DNA of 64,000 nt, taken from contig NZ_JAFEVL010000042.1 in NCBI RefSeq assembly GCF_016901135.1, forward strand, positions 186,001-250,000, given 5' to 3'. The notes under the pieces were generated by a model. It saw nothing but the letters and a program-made list of their open reading frames with translations. It did not search any database and was not told the origin of the DNA. Both the position numbers and the translations under genes were made by a program. This DNA comes from Martinezella lusitana. Its GTDB lineage: Bacteria; Pseudomonadota; Alphaproteobacteria; Rhizobiales; Rhizobiaceae. Shown here one piece after another: positions 52,503-61,852 of this stretch (position 1 is the stretch's first letter; each line of letters opens with the position of its first letter).

Positions 52503-53423
52503 CTAGGGCACCTGCGCTCCTGTGGCCGCCGTGTAGACACGATACAGCGATCGCGTCGCGGCAATGAACAGCTGGTTGCGGCGAGGTCCGCCAAAAGTCA
52601 GGTTTGCGACCGTCTGCGGTATCCTGATCTTGCCGAGCAAGGTGCCATCAGGCGCGAAGCAATGCACGCCGTCGCCGGCACTCGTCCAGATATTGCCGGC
52701 GGTGTCTGCACGGAATCCATCCGGAATGCCCGCGTCGATGTCGCAGAAGACCTGGCCATTGGCGAGCTTGTTTCCGCCGATCACGTCGAACACGCGAATG
52801 TGCCGCGGGGCGTTGTTGTCATGACTTGCGGCGGAGTCGGCGACATAGAACTTCGTCTCATCGGGCGAGAAGGCCAAGCCGTTCGGCTGACGGAAATCGT
52901 CGACCATGATCTGCAGTTCGCCGGTCGCCGGGTCGAGCCTGTAGACATTGCGTGTCGCCTGCTCCGGCTCAGCCTTATAGCCCTCGTAGCCTGACAGGAT
53001 GCCGTAGGTCGGATCGGTGAACCAGACGGATCCATCGGAGCGGACGACCACATCGTTGGGCGAATTTAGCCGCTTACCCTTGTAGCTATCGGCCAGGACG
53101 GTGATCGAACCATCGATCTCAGTGCGCGTCACCCGGCGGGTGCCATGCTCGCAGGATACCAAACGCCCCTGCCGGTCGCGCGTGTTGCCGTTGGCGAAAT
53201 TCGAGGGAGCGCGGAAGATCGACACACTCCCACCCGGCACCCAGCGCAGCATGCGTTCGTTCGGGATGTCGCTCCAAATCAGGCAGCCGGTGTCTGCGAA
53301 CCAGACCGGCCCTTCCGCCCAGCGGCAATCGGAATAGAGCTCTTCCAGACCGGCGCTCGGAACCACGAGATTGCGGAATCGCGTGTCGTATATTTCGTAA
53401 AGGGACGGTGCGTCGTTTGGCAT
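52503..53423 (-). CDS. SMP-30/gluconolactonase family protein
   Basis: This 306-residue six-bladed beta-propeller shows the family blocks DCRWAEGPVWF (metal-ligand Glu), NGNTRDRQGRLVSCEH, LNSPNDVVVRSDGSVWFTDPTYG (ligand Asn and Asp) and QPNGLAFSPDETKFYVADS. No signal peptide is visible, so it is probably cytoplasmic. Such enzymes hydrolyse sugar lactones to aldonates using a divalent metal. It lies 36 bases after the sugar permease gene in the same transcript, so it likely acts on the transported sugar. Confidence 0.9.
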   Translation of the reverse strand: MPNDAPSLYEIYDTRFRNLVVPSAGLEELYSDCRWAEGPVWFADTGCLIWSDIPNERMLRWVPGGSVSIFRAPSNFANGNTRDRQGRLVSCEHGTRRVTRTEIDGSITVLADSYKGKRLNSPNDVVVRSDGSVWFTDPTYGILSGYEGYKAEPEQATRNVYRLDPATGELQIMVDDFRQPNGLAFSPDETKFYVADSAASHDNNAPRHIRVFDVIGGNKLANGQVFCDIDAGIPDGFRADTAGNIWTSAGDGVHCFAPDGTLLGKIRIPQTVANLTFGGPRRNQLFIAATRSLYRVYTAATGAQVP

Positions 53424-53459
53424 TGCTATTTTCCTGTAAGGACCGCTGGGGGAACAGTG

Positions 53460-54410
53460 TCAGCGCCCACTGATGGGACGGCCGCCGGCAACGAGAATGA
53501 CGGCGATGATGATGAAGCCGGTCAGAATGAGCCTTGGACCGGCGCCGAAGCCGTATGTGTTCAGCATAGAGACGACCAGAAACATGAACAGCGATGCGCC
53601 CCATATGCCCGGGACATTTGAATCGCCGCCGGCGACCGCTGTGCCGCCGATGATAACGACGGCGATCGACATCAACAGATATTCGGCCCCCATATTGAGA
53701 GCTGCGCCACCGGAGAAACTGGCGAGAAGATAGCCGCAGATCGAGGCGAGGATGGCGCAGAGCACATAGGTCGCAAGCCGTGTTCCATCGACCGGAATAC
53801 CGGCCATGCGCGCCGCAAACATGCTCTGTCCGATCGCCGAGATCCAGCGGCCGTAGATCGTCCTCTCCAGCAAGACCCAGGCAAGCGCGGACAACAGCAG
53901 GGCGACAAGGGCGACATTCGGAATGCCGAGCACGCCCGAGGTGGTGAAGTCTGCCAGTTGCTCGGGCGGCTTGATGCGCAGCCCGCGATTGCTCCAGATG
54001 GCCGCCGACTGGATGATGAAGCTCATCGAGAGGGTCGCGATGATCGGCGGAATGCGCAGCAACTTGATCAGGGCATAATTGCCGATCCCGATGCCGAGGC
54101 CGATCAGGATCGACACCAGCAGGCCCGGCACGATCATGCCGTCCTCGACATTCATCAGCTTCAACGCAATCGTGCCGGCAAGCGTCATGGTGGCCGGCAC
54201 CGAAAGATCGATATTGCCAGGCCCGAGTGTGATGACGAACATCTGGCCGATGCCGACGATGACGGAAAAGGCGGCAAAGGTGAGTGCGGCCTGCGACAGG
54301 CCGATCGAACTGGCGCCGCCTGTGAAAAGCACCGTGATGATCCACACGAGGATGGCCGCGACAAAGGACCAGATCCAGGGTTTCCGGCCGAGCGCGCGAA
54401 GAGCGGTCAT
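53460..54410 (-). CDS. Sugar ABC transporter permease (RbsC-like)
   Basis: This 316-residue permease of the ribose/branched-chain family has about ten spans. LGPGNIDLSVPATMTLAGTIALKLM carries the family motif (usually GxIDLSVG), and AIGQSMFAARMAGI is the cytoplasmic ATPase-contact loop. ATG 54410 overlaps the preceding permease stop by four bases (ATGA). It pairs with the second permease to form the channel. Confidence 0.9.
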   Translation of the reverse strand: MTALRALGRKPWIWSFVAAILVWIITVLFTGGASSIGLSQAALTFAAFSVIVGIGQMFVITLGPGNIDLSVPATMTLAGTIALKLMNVEDGMIVPGLLVSILIGLGIGIGNYALIKLLRIPPIIATLSMSFIIQSAAIWSNRGLRIKPPEQLADFTTSGVLGIPNVALVALLLSALAWVLLERTIYGRWISAIGQSMFAARMAGIPVDGTRLATYVLCAILASICGYLLASFSGGAALNMGAEYLLMSIAVVIIGGTAVAGGDSNVPGIWGASLFMFLVVSMLNTYGFGAGPRLILTGFIIIAVILVAGGRPISGR

Positions 54411-55351
54411 GATTGTTTCTCCCGCTTTTCGACACGGTTGAGCAAGAGCCGAAGGGCCAGAACGATGATCAGGATCGCACCCTGCGCACCGATCTGCCAG
54501 TCCGGCGAGATCCGCAGGAACGAGAGGAAGGAGCCCGCCAAGGTCAGCGTCAGCGCGCCGATCACGGCACCCATCGGAGAGACGCGCCCGCCCGTGAACT
54601 CGCCGCCGCCGAGGATGACGCCGGCTATCGACAGCAATGTATAGCGCAGCGCGATATTCGCATCCGCGGAGGTCGTAAGGCCCACGAGCGCAATACCGGC
54701 CAGCACAGCGAAGAGACCGGCCAGCGCGTAAGCCGCTGCACGCAGGCTGACGACAGACCAGCCCGCACGCTGCAGCGAGCGCTGATTGCCGCCCACACCG
54801 CGGATCAGGACACCGAAGGAGGAGCGCATGACGATCAGGTGGGAAATCAGCGCAATGACGACGCTCGCGACGATTGCCATGGGAACGAGCGGCGGTTTGG
54901 AGGTCATCAGCCAGCGCGCCCAATCGGGCGCGGTGCCGCCTGGTGCCGGCAGCAAAAGGACCGCCAGACCGCCCCAGACGAAGCTCATGCCGAGCGTCAC
55001 GACGATCGACGGCAGATCCCTGATGTAGATGACGATGCCGATCACGGCATAGACGGCAATCGCCGCAGCCAGGATGAGGATGCCGATGAGTGGGGAGGAT
55101 TGCAAATAAGTCGCCGCCACGCAGGCGGTGAAACTGACGAAGGCTCCCATCGACAGATCGAGATCGTTGACCGACATGATCAACATCTGGGCGATTGTCG
55201 CGAGCGCAATCGGCACGGCGAGATTGAAGAGCAGATTGAGGCCGATATAGCTCATGGCTCGCGGCTGCAGATAAAAGACGGCGACGAGCAGGACGGCAAG
55301 CGAGAGTGCCGGGATCAGCAGGCGCAGGGTGGCGGAGGATGGACGGCTCAT
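54407..55351 (-). CDS. Sugar ABC transporter permease (RbsC-like)
   Basis: This 314-residue permease is paralogous to its neighbour. VNDLDLSMGAFVSFTACVAATYL is the DLS motif segment, RGVGGNQRSLQRAGW the cytoplasmic loop, and GGGEFTGGRVSPMGAVIGAL a late conserved block. Two different permeases suggest a heterodimer, less common than the single RbsC. Both ends overlap the neighbouring genes by four bases. Confidence 0.9.
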   Translation of the reverse strand: MSRPSSATLRLLIPALSLAVLLVAVFYLQPRAMSYIGLNLLFNLAVPIALATIAQMLIMSVNDLDLSMGAFVSFTACVAATYLQSSPLIGILILAAAIAVYAVIGIVIYIRDLPSIVVTLGMSFVWGGLAVLLLPAPGGTAPDWARWLMTSKPPLVPMAIVASVVIALISHLIVMRSSFGVLIRGVGGNQRSLQRAGWSVVSLRAAAYALAGLFAVLAGIALVGLTTSADANIALRYTLLSIAGVILGGGEFTGGRVSPMGAVIGALTLTLAGSFLSFLRISPDWQIGAQGAILIIVLALRLLLNRVEKREKQS

Positions 55352-56838
55352 GCGCCTTCTCCGGCAAATGAAGCGGCCAGCACGTTTTCCTCGGTGATTT
55401 TGTCCCCGACCAGTTCCGCGACAATGGCGCCATTGCGGAAGACATAGGCGCGATCGCAGAGACGGATCTCGTCCATTTCCGTCGAGTACCAGATGAAGGT
55501 GCGCCCGGCCGACGCTTCGTCGTTCAGTATCCTGTAGACTTCCTGTTTGGTGCCGATATCGACACCGCGCATCGGATCATCCATCAGCACAATCGGTGAC
55601 GTGGTCGCCAAGGCGCGGGCGAACAGAACTTTCTGCTGGTTGCCGCCCGATAGCGACAGGATGCCGTTTTCCATGGCCGGCGTGCGGATTTCGATGCGGC
55701 CCTTCCAGTCGGCCCCCAGGCCTTCTTCCCGCTGTCTATTGACGAGGTACTTCTGCGAGAGTTCACCGAGCGACGCGATGCTGAGGTTCTTCAAAATGCT
55801 CCACAGCGGAAAGGTGCCGTTCAGGCTTCTGTCGCCGGCGACGAAGGTGATCTTGTCCTGCCTGCCCGGCAGCCAGTTGTTCGAGAGCGACCGATGGAGA
55901 TCGAGCAACATCTCCGTCTGGCCGTGGCCGGCAAGACCGGCAAGGCCGATCACCTCGCCCTTGCGGACCGCGAAGGCAAGACCCTTACCGCCGCGCGCAG
56001 GCAACGCAAGAATGGGAGATGCCGCAACACCCTCTCCGTTCCTCACCTTGCGATCCTGTTCCTTGATGACACTGCCCATCGCCTGCACAAGGCTGTGCAC
56101 CGTAAAATCCTGAGCGGCGCGATCGGCAACGACACGGCCGTCCTTCATGACCAGGATGCGGCTCGCGGTCGAAAGGATCTCGCCAAGGATATGCGAGATC
56201 AGCATCACGGCGCCGCCTGTTTGAACGAAAGCCCGGACATAGGCCATCAGTTGCGCCGCCAATCCGGCATCGAGCGAAGAGGTGGGCTCGTCCAGAATGA
56301 CGAGCTTCGGCTCTTCCCCCACGACACAAAAGGTAATCGCGATCTCCACCATCTGCCGTTCAGCGATGGAAAGTTCGCCGACGGTGCGCATGACGTCGAT
56401 CTTGTGGCCGGCGAAAATCTCGTCGAGCTTGGCGCGGATGATCGCGGCCGCCTGCCGCCGCCAGTTCCAGCCGGCGAGGCTGCGGTGAACGACCCGCATG
56501 TTCTCGACGACGGTCAGGTTGGGCGCAAGCGATAGCTCCTGGAAAACGCAACGAATGCCATGCGCACGCGCAGCGTTGATGCCATGAACTTTATCGTCGC
56601 CCTCATAGGCGATTGTGCCCTCGTGCGGGCTCAGACCGCCATTGATGACGTTGACGATCGTCGACTTGCCGGCGCCGTTGTGACCGACAAGACCGATACA
56701 TTCACCGGCAAGAATTGTAAGATCGGCGCCATCAAGCGCCTTGACGGCACCGAAATGCACCTTAATGCCGCGGGCCGAGACGACCGCTTGCCGCTCGGCA
56801 TCCTGTCTCATCGAAGCATTGTCTTTGACTGCAATCAT
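55348..56838 (-). CDS. Sugar ABC transporter ATP-binding protein (RbsA-like, double NBD)
   Basis: This 496-residue ATPase has two nucleotide-binding domains. The first has Walker A GHNGAGKST (about 53-61), signature LSIAERQ and Walker B LVILDEPTS. The second has the degenerate loop GLAGHGQTEML in place of Walker A, but an intact signature LSGGNQQK and IVLMDDPMRGVDIG, as in RbsA and XylG. It is coupled by overlap to the permease that follows. It powers import of a monosaccharide or related compound. Confidence 0.92.
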   Translation of the reverse strand: MIAVKDNASMRQDAERQAVVSARGIKVHFGAVKALDGADLTILAGECIGLVGHNGAGKSTIVNVINGGLSPHEGTIAYEGDDKVHGINAARAHGIRCVFQELSLAPNLTVVENMRVVHRSLAGWNWRRQAAAIIRAKLDEIFAGHKIDVMRTVGELSIAERQMVEIAITFCVVGEEPKLVILDEPTSSLDAGLAAQLMAYVRAFVQTGGAVMLISHILGEILSTASRILVMKDGRVVADRAAQDFTVHSLVQAMGSVIKEQDRKVRNGEGVAASPILALPARGGKGLAFAVRKGEVIGLAGLAGHGQTEMLLDLHRSLSNNWLPGRQDKITFVAGDRSLNGTFPLWSILKNLSIASLGELSQKYLVNRQREEGLGADWKGRIEIRTPAMENGILSLSGGNQQKVLFARALATTSPIVLMDDPMRGVDIGTKQEVYRILNDEASAGRTFIWYSTEMDEIRLCDRAYVFRNGAIVAELVGDKITEENVLAASFAGEGA

Positions 56839-56921
56839 GGATCGTCCGGTCGGGCGTTGCGTCTGGCCAGCGCCGCCTTCTCATCGGGCGGCGCTGGTCT
56901 TAAATAGCAGGCTGATATCGG

Positions 56922-57938
56922 CTACTTTGCCGTCGCGATGGCCTTCTTGGCATCGTCGAGCGTGTATTCGACATTGGCGACGCCGCCAGCCTGGGTCGTG
57001 GCAAGGTTGGTTTCGAGATTGTCCTGGTCGATGCGCAGGAACGGCACGACCAGATCCTTCTTCACCTGTTGGCCATCGAGGATCTGCTGGGCGACCCAGA
57101 AGGCCAGCGTCGAGACGCCGGGCGCGATGGAGACCGACATGGTCTCGTAGCCGCTGGCGTCCTTCTCCTTCTTCCACCAGGCAAGTTCGTCCTGGCGGTT
57201 GCCCATGACGATCGTCGGCATCGGGCGCTTTGCGGCGGCAAAGGCCTGGGCAGCACCATAGCCGTCACCGCCCTGGGTCACGACCGCGGCGATGTCGGGC
57301 AGGCTCGGCAGGATGCCGGCGACAGCGCGTTGCGCCACATCCTGTGCCCAGTCACCATGCACCGAGCCGACGATCTTGAACTGCGGATATTTGGAGGCCG
57401 CATCGTGGATGCCGGCCGAAATCTCGTCGTCTACGGAAACGCCGGCAAGCCCGCGAATTTCGAGGATGTTGCCGCCCTTTGGCATCTTCTTGGCGAGATA
57501 TTCGATCTGGCTTGCGCCCATCGCCTTGAAATCGACCGCGATACGCCAGGCGCATGGTTCGGTGACGATGCCGTCGAACGAAACGACGACGATCTTGGCA
57601 TCGCAGGCTTCCTTGATCGCGCCGTTCAGCGCGGTCGGCGATGCGGCATCGATGACGATCGCATCATAGCCCTGCAGGATCATGTTCTGGATCTGGGCGG
57701 CCTGCTCGGTCGCCTGGTTTTCTGCCGTCGTGAACGGATCGGCGGCGGCAACGACGCCCGCTTTCACGGCCTCGCCGGTCACCTTCTGCCAGCTGGTGAG
57801 CATGGCTTGGCGCCAGGAGTTGCCGGCATAGTTGTTCGACAGGGCAATTTTCTTGGATGACGTATCTGCAAAGGCAGCAGCCGGCACGGCAACACACGCG
57901 ATGACGGCGGACGCCAGAAGCATCTTGGTAATATTCAT
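56922..57938 (-). CDS. Sugar ABC transporter substrate-binding protein
   Basis: This 338-residue periplasmic binding protein of the ribose/galactose type (Peripla_BP_4) has a signal peptide ending AAAFA near 24. KIALSNNYAGNSWRQAMLTSWQ is the first strand-helix unit, and ILQGYDAIVIDAASPTALNGAIKEA contains the ligand loop. ATG 57938 follows GGGAGG; upstream extension is not needed. It is first in the transport operon and divergent from the sensor kinase gene, the likely regulatory pair. Confidence 0.92.
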   Translation of the reverse strand: MNITKMLLASAVIACVAVPAAAFADTSSKKIALSNNYAGNSWRQAMLTSWQKVTGEAVKAGVVAAADPFTTAENQATEQAAQIQNMILQGYDAIVIDAASPTALNGAIKEACDAKIVVVSFDGIVTEPCAWRIAVDFKAMGASQIEYLAKKMPKGGNILEIRGLAGVSVDDEISAGIHDAASKYPQFKIVGSVHGDWAQDVAQRAVAGILPSLPDIAAVVTQGGDGYGAAQAFAAAKRPMPTIVMGNRQDELAWWKKEKDASGYETMSVSIAPGVSTLAFWVAQQILDGQQVKKDLVVPFLRIDQDNLETNLATTQAGGVANVEYTLDDAKKAIATAK

Positions 57939-58102
57939 TTTTTCCTCCCAAAGAGCCTGTACTTCAACTTCCAGGCCAAGATTTTCGAACGCGCTCCTCA
58001 ACGAACGATCGAAAATAATATTTGCACTGAAGGTTCCCCTGTCAGTAGAAACAGGATGTCCGAGATTGTGACGCTTGTATAGGCGCTTAAAGGGCGGGAC
58101 CT

Positions 58103-58116
58103 TGCGGGATCCCGCA
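58103..58116. promoter_or_regulatory. 14-bp perfect palindrome in the divergent promoter region
   Basis: TGCGGGA / TCCCGCA is a perfect palindrome between the binding-protein gene and the kinase gene (gap 57939-58236). It lies 165 bases upstream of the transporter operon and 121 before the kinase. It is a reasonable operator for the LuxR-type response regulator encoded next door, but this is not shown. Confidence 0.4.
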
Positions 58117-58236
58117 GAAAAGATGCGCAAGTCCGCAGGACGAACGACTTTGTTCGGCGCTTAATAGCGTTGGAAATCTGCATGCTGCGATCGATCGGAG
58201 GAGTAGAGGTCGACGTATTGCCTGGGAGGGCGTGTC

Positions 58237-59475
58237 TTGCGCGATCTGGCGCCACAATCGGTCTTTGACCATTACCTCAACATTTCGAGGCTTATAGCCG
58301 GCCGGCTTGATTTTCACTCCGTCATCCAGGCTGTCGCGGCCGAGATCAGCCATGTCATCCCGCATGATCACCTCGACGTCTGCATCATCATGGTGGACGA
58401 GAAATTCCATACGGCCTACGAAAGCGGGATGGAGACCGATTGGGGCAAGCGCTTTCCAGCCCCCGTCAGCAACAGCCCCATTCGCACGCTTCTTTGGGGC
58501 GAGACCGACCATCTGCTGACCGATGACGCCTGGAGCGATCCACAATTCCATTTCCAAGGTGCTTTCTCGCACCCGATCTTCCATCAATCGCTGCACAGCC
58601 GCCTGCATGTCCCCCTCAAAGTGCAGGGTCATGTCATAGGCGCGCTATCTTGCTCCAGCCATCAGATGGGTTTTTACGACATGCAGGATGTCGAAAGCGC
58701 ACGCGCGATTGCCGATCTGCTCGCTCCGCACTTCTTCGCCATCCGCGCCGCAGATCAGGCGAAACGATCCGCTATCGTCGAGGCGGAGGCGCGAGCTCGC
58801 GAGGAAGGCCTGCGGCTCGGCGCGCTGAAACTGACGGAGGCGCTTGAGGCGGAGCGCCAACGCATCGGCATGGACCTGCACGACCAGATCCTCGCCGATC
58901 TCACTCGCCTTTCGCGGCGGCTGGAGCGGCTGGCGCGCCAGCCTGATGTCACGGGCGAGGCGCTCGAGCCGCTCTTCCGGGGTCTGCAGCACAGCATGCA
59001 CGATCTTCGCCAGATCATCGAGGAGGCAAAACCCTCGGTCCTTCAGCTCTTCGGCTTTGCCCAGGCGGTGGAAAACCACCTCGAACGGTCGATCCAGGAA
59101 AGCGGGGCAACGCTGGCGTGGACCCTGAATGACGAGACCGGCGGCGCCATCGACTGCCTCGAACAATCAGTCACCATTGCGCTCTTCCGCATAGCGCAGG
59201 AAGCCATCAACAACGCCATCCGCCATGCGCAGGCAAGCAGCATTGTGGTTCATCTGAAAGGCGCCGAAGGGGCCGTCACCATAGACGTCATCGATGATGG
59301 TCTGGGGCTCGGTAATGCCCGCAAATTATCTGGCGGCGGTATCGAAAACATGAAGACGCGGGCGCGTTTGATCTCGGCGCGTTTCGCCGTCAAACCGGCA
59401 GGGGCATCCGGAGGAACACTGGTCAGCGTCAGCCTGCCCGCCAAGGCGCAACCCGTCGGAGGAGCTGCGGCATGA
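58237..59475 (+). CDS. GAF-domain sensor histidine kinase (NarL-type)
   Basis: This 412-residue soluble kinase has a GAF sensor domain (about 18-170; SVIQAVAAEISHVIPHDHLDVCII at the start). A short coiled linker and a HisKA_3 dimer domain follow, with phospho-acceptor His about 215 (RIGMDLHDQILADLTRL). The ATPase domain has the N box (FRIAQEAINNAIRHAQAS) and G boxes (VIDDGLGLG, GGGIENM). No membrane span is present, so it senses a cytoplasmic ligand. The probable start is TTG 58237 after GGGAGGG. It overlaps the response regulator gene by ATGA. Confidence 0.88.
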   Translation: MRDLAPQSVFDHYLNISRLIAGRLDFHSVIQAVAAEISHVIPHDHLDVCIIMVDEKFHTAYESGMETDWGKRFPAPVSNSPIRTLLWGETDHLLTDDAWSDPQFHFQGAFSHPIFHQSLHSRLHVPLKVQGHVIGALSCSSHQMGFYDMQDVESARAIADLLAPHFFAIRAADQAKRSAIVEAEARAREEGLRLGALKLTEALEAERQRIGMDLHDQILADLTRLSRRLERLARQPDVTGEALEPLFRGLQHSMHDLRQIIEEAKPSVLQLFGFAQAVENHLERSIQESGATLAWTLNDETGGAIDCLEQSVTIALFRIAQEAINNAIRHAQASSIVVHLKGAEGAVTIDVIDDGLGLGNARKLSGGGIENMKTRARLISARFAVKPAGASGGTLVSVSLPAKAQPVGGAAA

Positions 59476-60203
59476 AGGTCCTGATCATCGAGGACGATCC
59501 TCTTCATCGTTCCTATCTGCACGAGGCCGTCCGCGCCGCCCTCCCCGAATGTGACGGCGTGGTGGAAGCCGAAAACGGCGGTGCCGGTGAACGACTGGCG
59601 CGCGATTGGAAATCCGCCCATATCGTCATGGACCTGCAGATGAGCCCACGCAACGGCATTGAAGCGGCGCGCACCATCTGGAAGGAGCGGCCGGAAACGC
59701 GCATCCTGTTCTGGTCGAACTATTCGGATGAGGCCTATGTGCGCGGCGTCTCGCGCATCGTGCCGGTCGGTGCAGTCTACGGTTATGTGCTGAAATCGGC
59801 CTCCGACGACCGGCTGAAGCTCGCGCTTCGCAGCATCTTCATCGAAAGCCAATGCGTGATCGACCGCGAAGTGCGCGGCATGCAGCAAAAGAGCCTCGGC
59901 AACATCAACGGCTTTACCGAGGCCGAATATGAGATCCTTGTCGACATCGCGCTCGGCCTCACCGATCGGGCAATCGCGCACAGGCGTAGTCTGTCGGTGC
60001 GCAGCGTGCAGAACCGGCTGCAGCAGCTCTACGTCAAGCTCGGCGTTTACCAGCCGCTCGGCAACCAGGGCGATGACGGCCGGTTCAATCTGCGTGCGCG
60101 GGCCGTTGCCGTCGCGCTCCTTCGAAAGCTGCTCAATCACAACGCGCTGGAGCGGGCCGAGGCGGATCTGACCACCTGGCTTGCACGCCAGCCGCACAAC
60201 TGA
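59472..60203 (+). CDS. Response regulator, REC plus LuxR-type HTH
   Basis: This 243-residue protein has a receiver domain (MKVLIIEDDPLHRSYL) with acidic pocket Asp 8-9 and phospho-acceptor Asp about 54 (HIVMDLQMS). Lys in YGYVLKSASDD (about 115) completes the active site. The C-terminal LuxR-type HTH is FTEAEYEILVDIALGLTDRAIAHRRSLSVRSVQNRLQQLYVKLGV, with an extended tail of about 50 residues. It is coupled to the kinase gene. Likely targets are the divergent sugar-transport operon and the downstream dehydratase. Confidence 0.9.
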   Translation: MKVLIIEDDPLHRSYLHEAVRAALPECDGVVEAENGGAGERLARDWKSAHIVMDLQMSPRNGIEAARTIWKERPETRILFWSNYSDEAYVRGVSRIVPVGAVYGYVLKSASDDRLKLALRSIFIESQCVIDREVRGMQQKSLGNINGFTEAEYEILVDIALGLTDRAIAHRRSLSVRSVQNRLQQLYVKLGVYQPLGNQGDDGRFNLRARAVAVALLRKLLNHNALERAEADLTTWLARQPHN

Positions 60204-60260
60204 TGGAAAGAACTTTGCCGCTGGCGTCAATCACGCTTGACGCCCTCCCCGTCGAATGAT

Positions 60261-60282
60261 TGTCTATTGCTAGCAATAGACA
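60261..60282. promoter_or_regulatory. Perfect 22-bp palindrome, likely GntR/FCD operator
   Basis: The arms TGTCTATTGCT and AGCAATAGACA pair over all 11 bases with no spacer, 25 bases before the dehydratase ATG. FadR-group GntR regulators bind short palindromes of this kind, and such a regulator is encoded immediately downstream of the dehydratase. Bound protein would cover the promoter or leader of that gene. Confidence 0.65.
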
Positions 60283-60307
60283 TTAATCCAACCTCACGGA
60301 ACCTTTC

Positions 60308-61837
60308 ATGTCCGCCGTTTCGCCTGTCATCCTCCTTAATCCCATAGACGACGTCGCGGTTGCCCGCGCGATGATCCGTGCCGGGAGCCCGACCGGCATC
60401 GAAGGATTGATCGCCGCCGAGCAAATCCCGCGCGGACACAAGGTGGCGGTGCGCGATATCGCCGCCGGTCAGGAAATCCGTAAATTTGGCCAGCCGATCG
60501 GCATAGCGACACAATTCATTCCGGCGGGAGGCCATGTGCATCTGCAGAATCTCGCCGTCATCGAATCCGACCATCCCTACCAGTTCAGCGTCGATATCGA
60601 AGAAGCAGGCATGCTGCCTCGCGAGGACTGTCGCACCTTCATGGGCTTCGATCGCGGCGCCGGCGGCGTCGGCACCCGCAACTTCATCGGCATCATCACC
60701 ACGGTCAACTGCTCGGCCACCGTCTCGAAATATATCGCCGAACACTTCAACCGCACCGGCGGCCTGGAAGGCTTCGACAATGTCGATGGCGTCGTCGCAC
60801 TCACCCATGGCGGCGGCTGCGCCATCAACACCAATTCCGAGGGCTATCGCTATCTGGCGCGCACCCTTCAGGGCTACGCGCGCCATCCGAATTTCGGCGG
60901 TATCCTGATGATCGGGCTCGGCTGCGAAACCAACCAAATCGCGCCCATTCTCGAGCACTACAAGCTCGAAGAGGGAAACCGGCTGCGCACCATGACCATT
61001 CAGGATCTCGGCGGCACGCGCAAGTCCATCGCCGCCGCCTCCGAAATGATCCGTGACATGCTGCCCGAGGTCAACGCGGCCAGACGGACCGCTCAGCCGC
61101 TTTCTGGTCTGAAACTGGCGCTCGAATGCGGCGGCTCGGACGGTTACTCGGGAATCTCGGCCAATCCGGCGCTCGGCTATGCCTCCGATCTTCTCGTTCG
61201 CAATGGCGGGACATCGGTTCTTGCGGAGACACCGGAGATCTACGGTGCAGAACACCTGCTGACGCGGCGCGCTGCGACACCGGCAGTTGCCGAAAAGCTG
61301 CTCTCAAGGATCGACTGGTGGCGCGACTATACGCGACGCAACGGCGCCGAGCTCAACAACAACCCATCCTACGGCAACAAGCTCGGCGGTCTCACAACCA
61401 TTCTGGAGAAATCACTCGGCGCGGTCGCCAAGGGCGGCACCATGCCACTGAAGGCGGTCTATGAATATTCGGAGATCGTCGACAAGACCGGCTTCGTCTT
61501 CATGGATACGCCGGGCTACGATCCGGTTGCCGTAACCGGCCAGGTCGCGGGCGGCTGCAACGTGATCTGCTTTACAACGGGCCGAGGATCGGTCTCGGGC
61601 TTCAAGCCGGCTCCCTGCATCAAGATCGCCACGAATACCGAGATGTACAACCACATGCGCGAGGACATGGACATCAACTGCGGTGACATCGTCAGTGGCG
61701 AGGATACGATCGAGGCGGCCGGCGAGCGGATCTTCGAGGACATCATTGCTGTCGCCTCCGGCAAGAAGACGCTGAGCGAAACCTTCGACTATGGCGACAA
61801 TGAATTCGTGCCCTGGCAGGTCGGTGCCATCACCTGA
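60308..61837 (+). CDS. UxaA-family dehydratase (altronate/galactarate dehydratase-like)
   Basis: This 509-residue protein belongs to the UxaA/GarD family. The N-terminal SAF-like domain (about 1-90) begins VILLNPIDDVAVARAMI and includes GHKVAVRDIAAGQEIRKFGQPIG. The catalytic part contains DRGAGGVGTRNFIGIITTVNCSATV, ALTHGGGCAINT and the iron-associated LGCETNQ and ECGGSDGYSG motifs, with Cys ligands. It dehydrates a hexonate or aldarate to a 2-keto-3-deoxy acid in the cytoplasm. It is preceded by a perfect palindrome and flanked by a convergent GntR regulator, in a sugar-acid locus. Confidence 0.9.
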   Translation: MSAVSPVILLNPIDDVAVARAMIRAGSPTGIEGLIAAEQIPRGHKVAVRDIAAGQEIRKFGQPIGIATQFIPAGGHVHLQNLAVIESDHPYQFSVDIEEAGMLPREDCRTFMGFDRGAGGVGTRNFIGIITTVNCSATVSKYIAEHFNRTGGLEGFDNVDGVVALTHGGGCAINTNSEGYRYLARTLQGYARHPNFGGILMIGLGCETNQIAPILEHYKLEEGNRLRTMTIQDLGGTRKSIAAASEMIRDMLPEVNAARRTAQPLSGLKLALECGGSDGYSGISANPALGYASDLLVRNGGTSVLAETPEIYGAEHLLTRRAATPAVAEKLLSRIDWWRDYTRRNGAELNNNPSYGNKLGGLTTILEKSLGAVAKGGTMPLKAVYEYSEIVDKTGFVFMDTPGYDPVAVTGQVAGGCNVICFTTGRGSVSGFKPAPCIKIATNTEMYNHMREDMDINCGDIVSGEDTIEAAGERIFEDIIAVASGKKTLSETFDYGDNEFVPWQVGAIT

Positions 61838-61852
61838 TATTGCACGCATACG

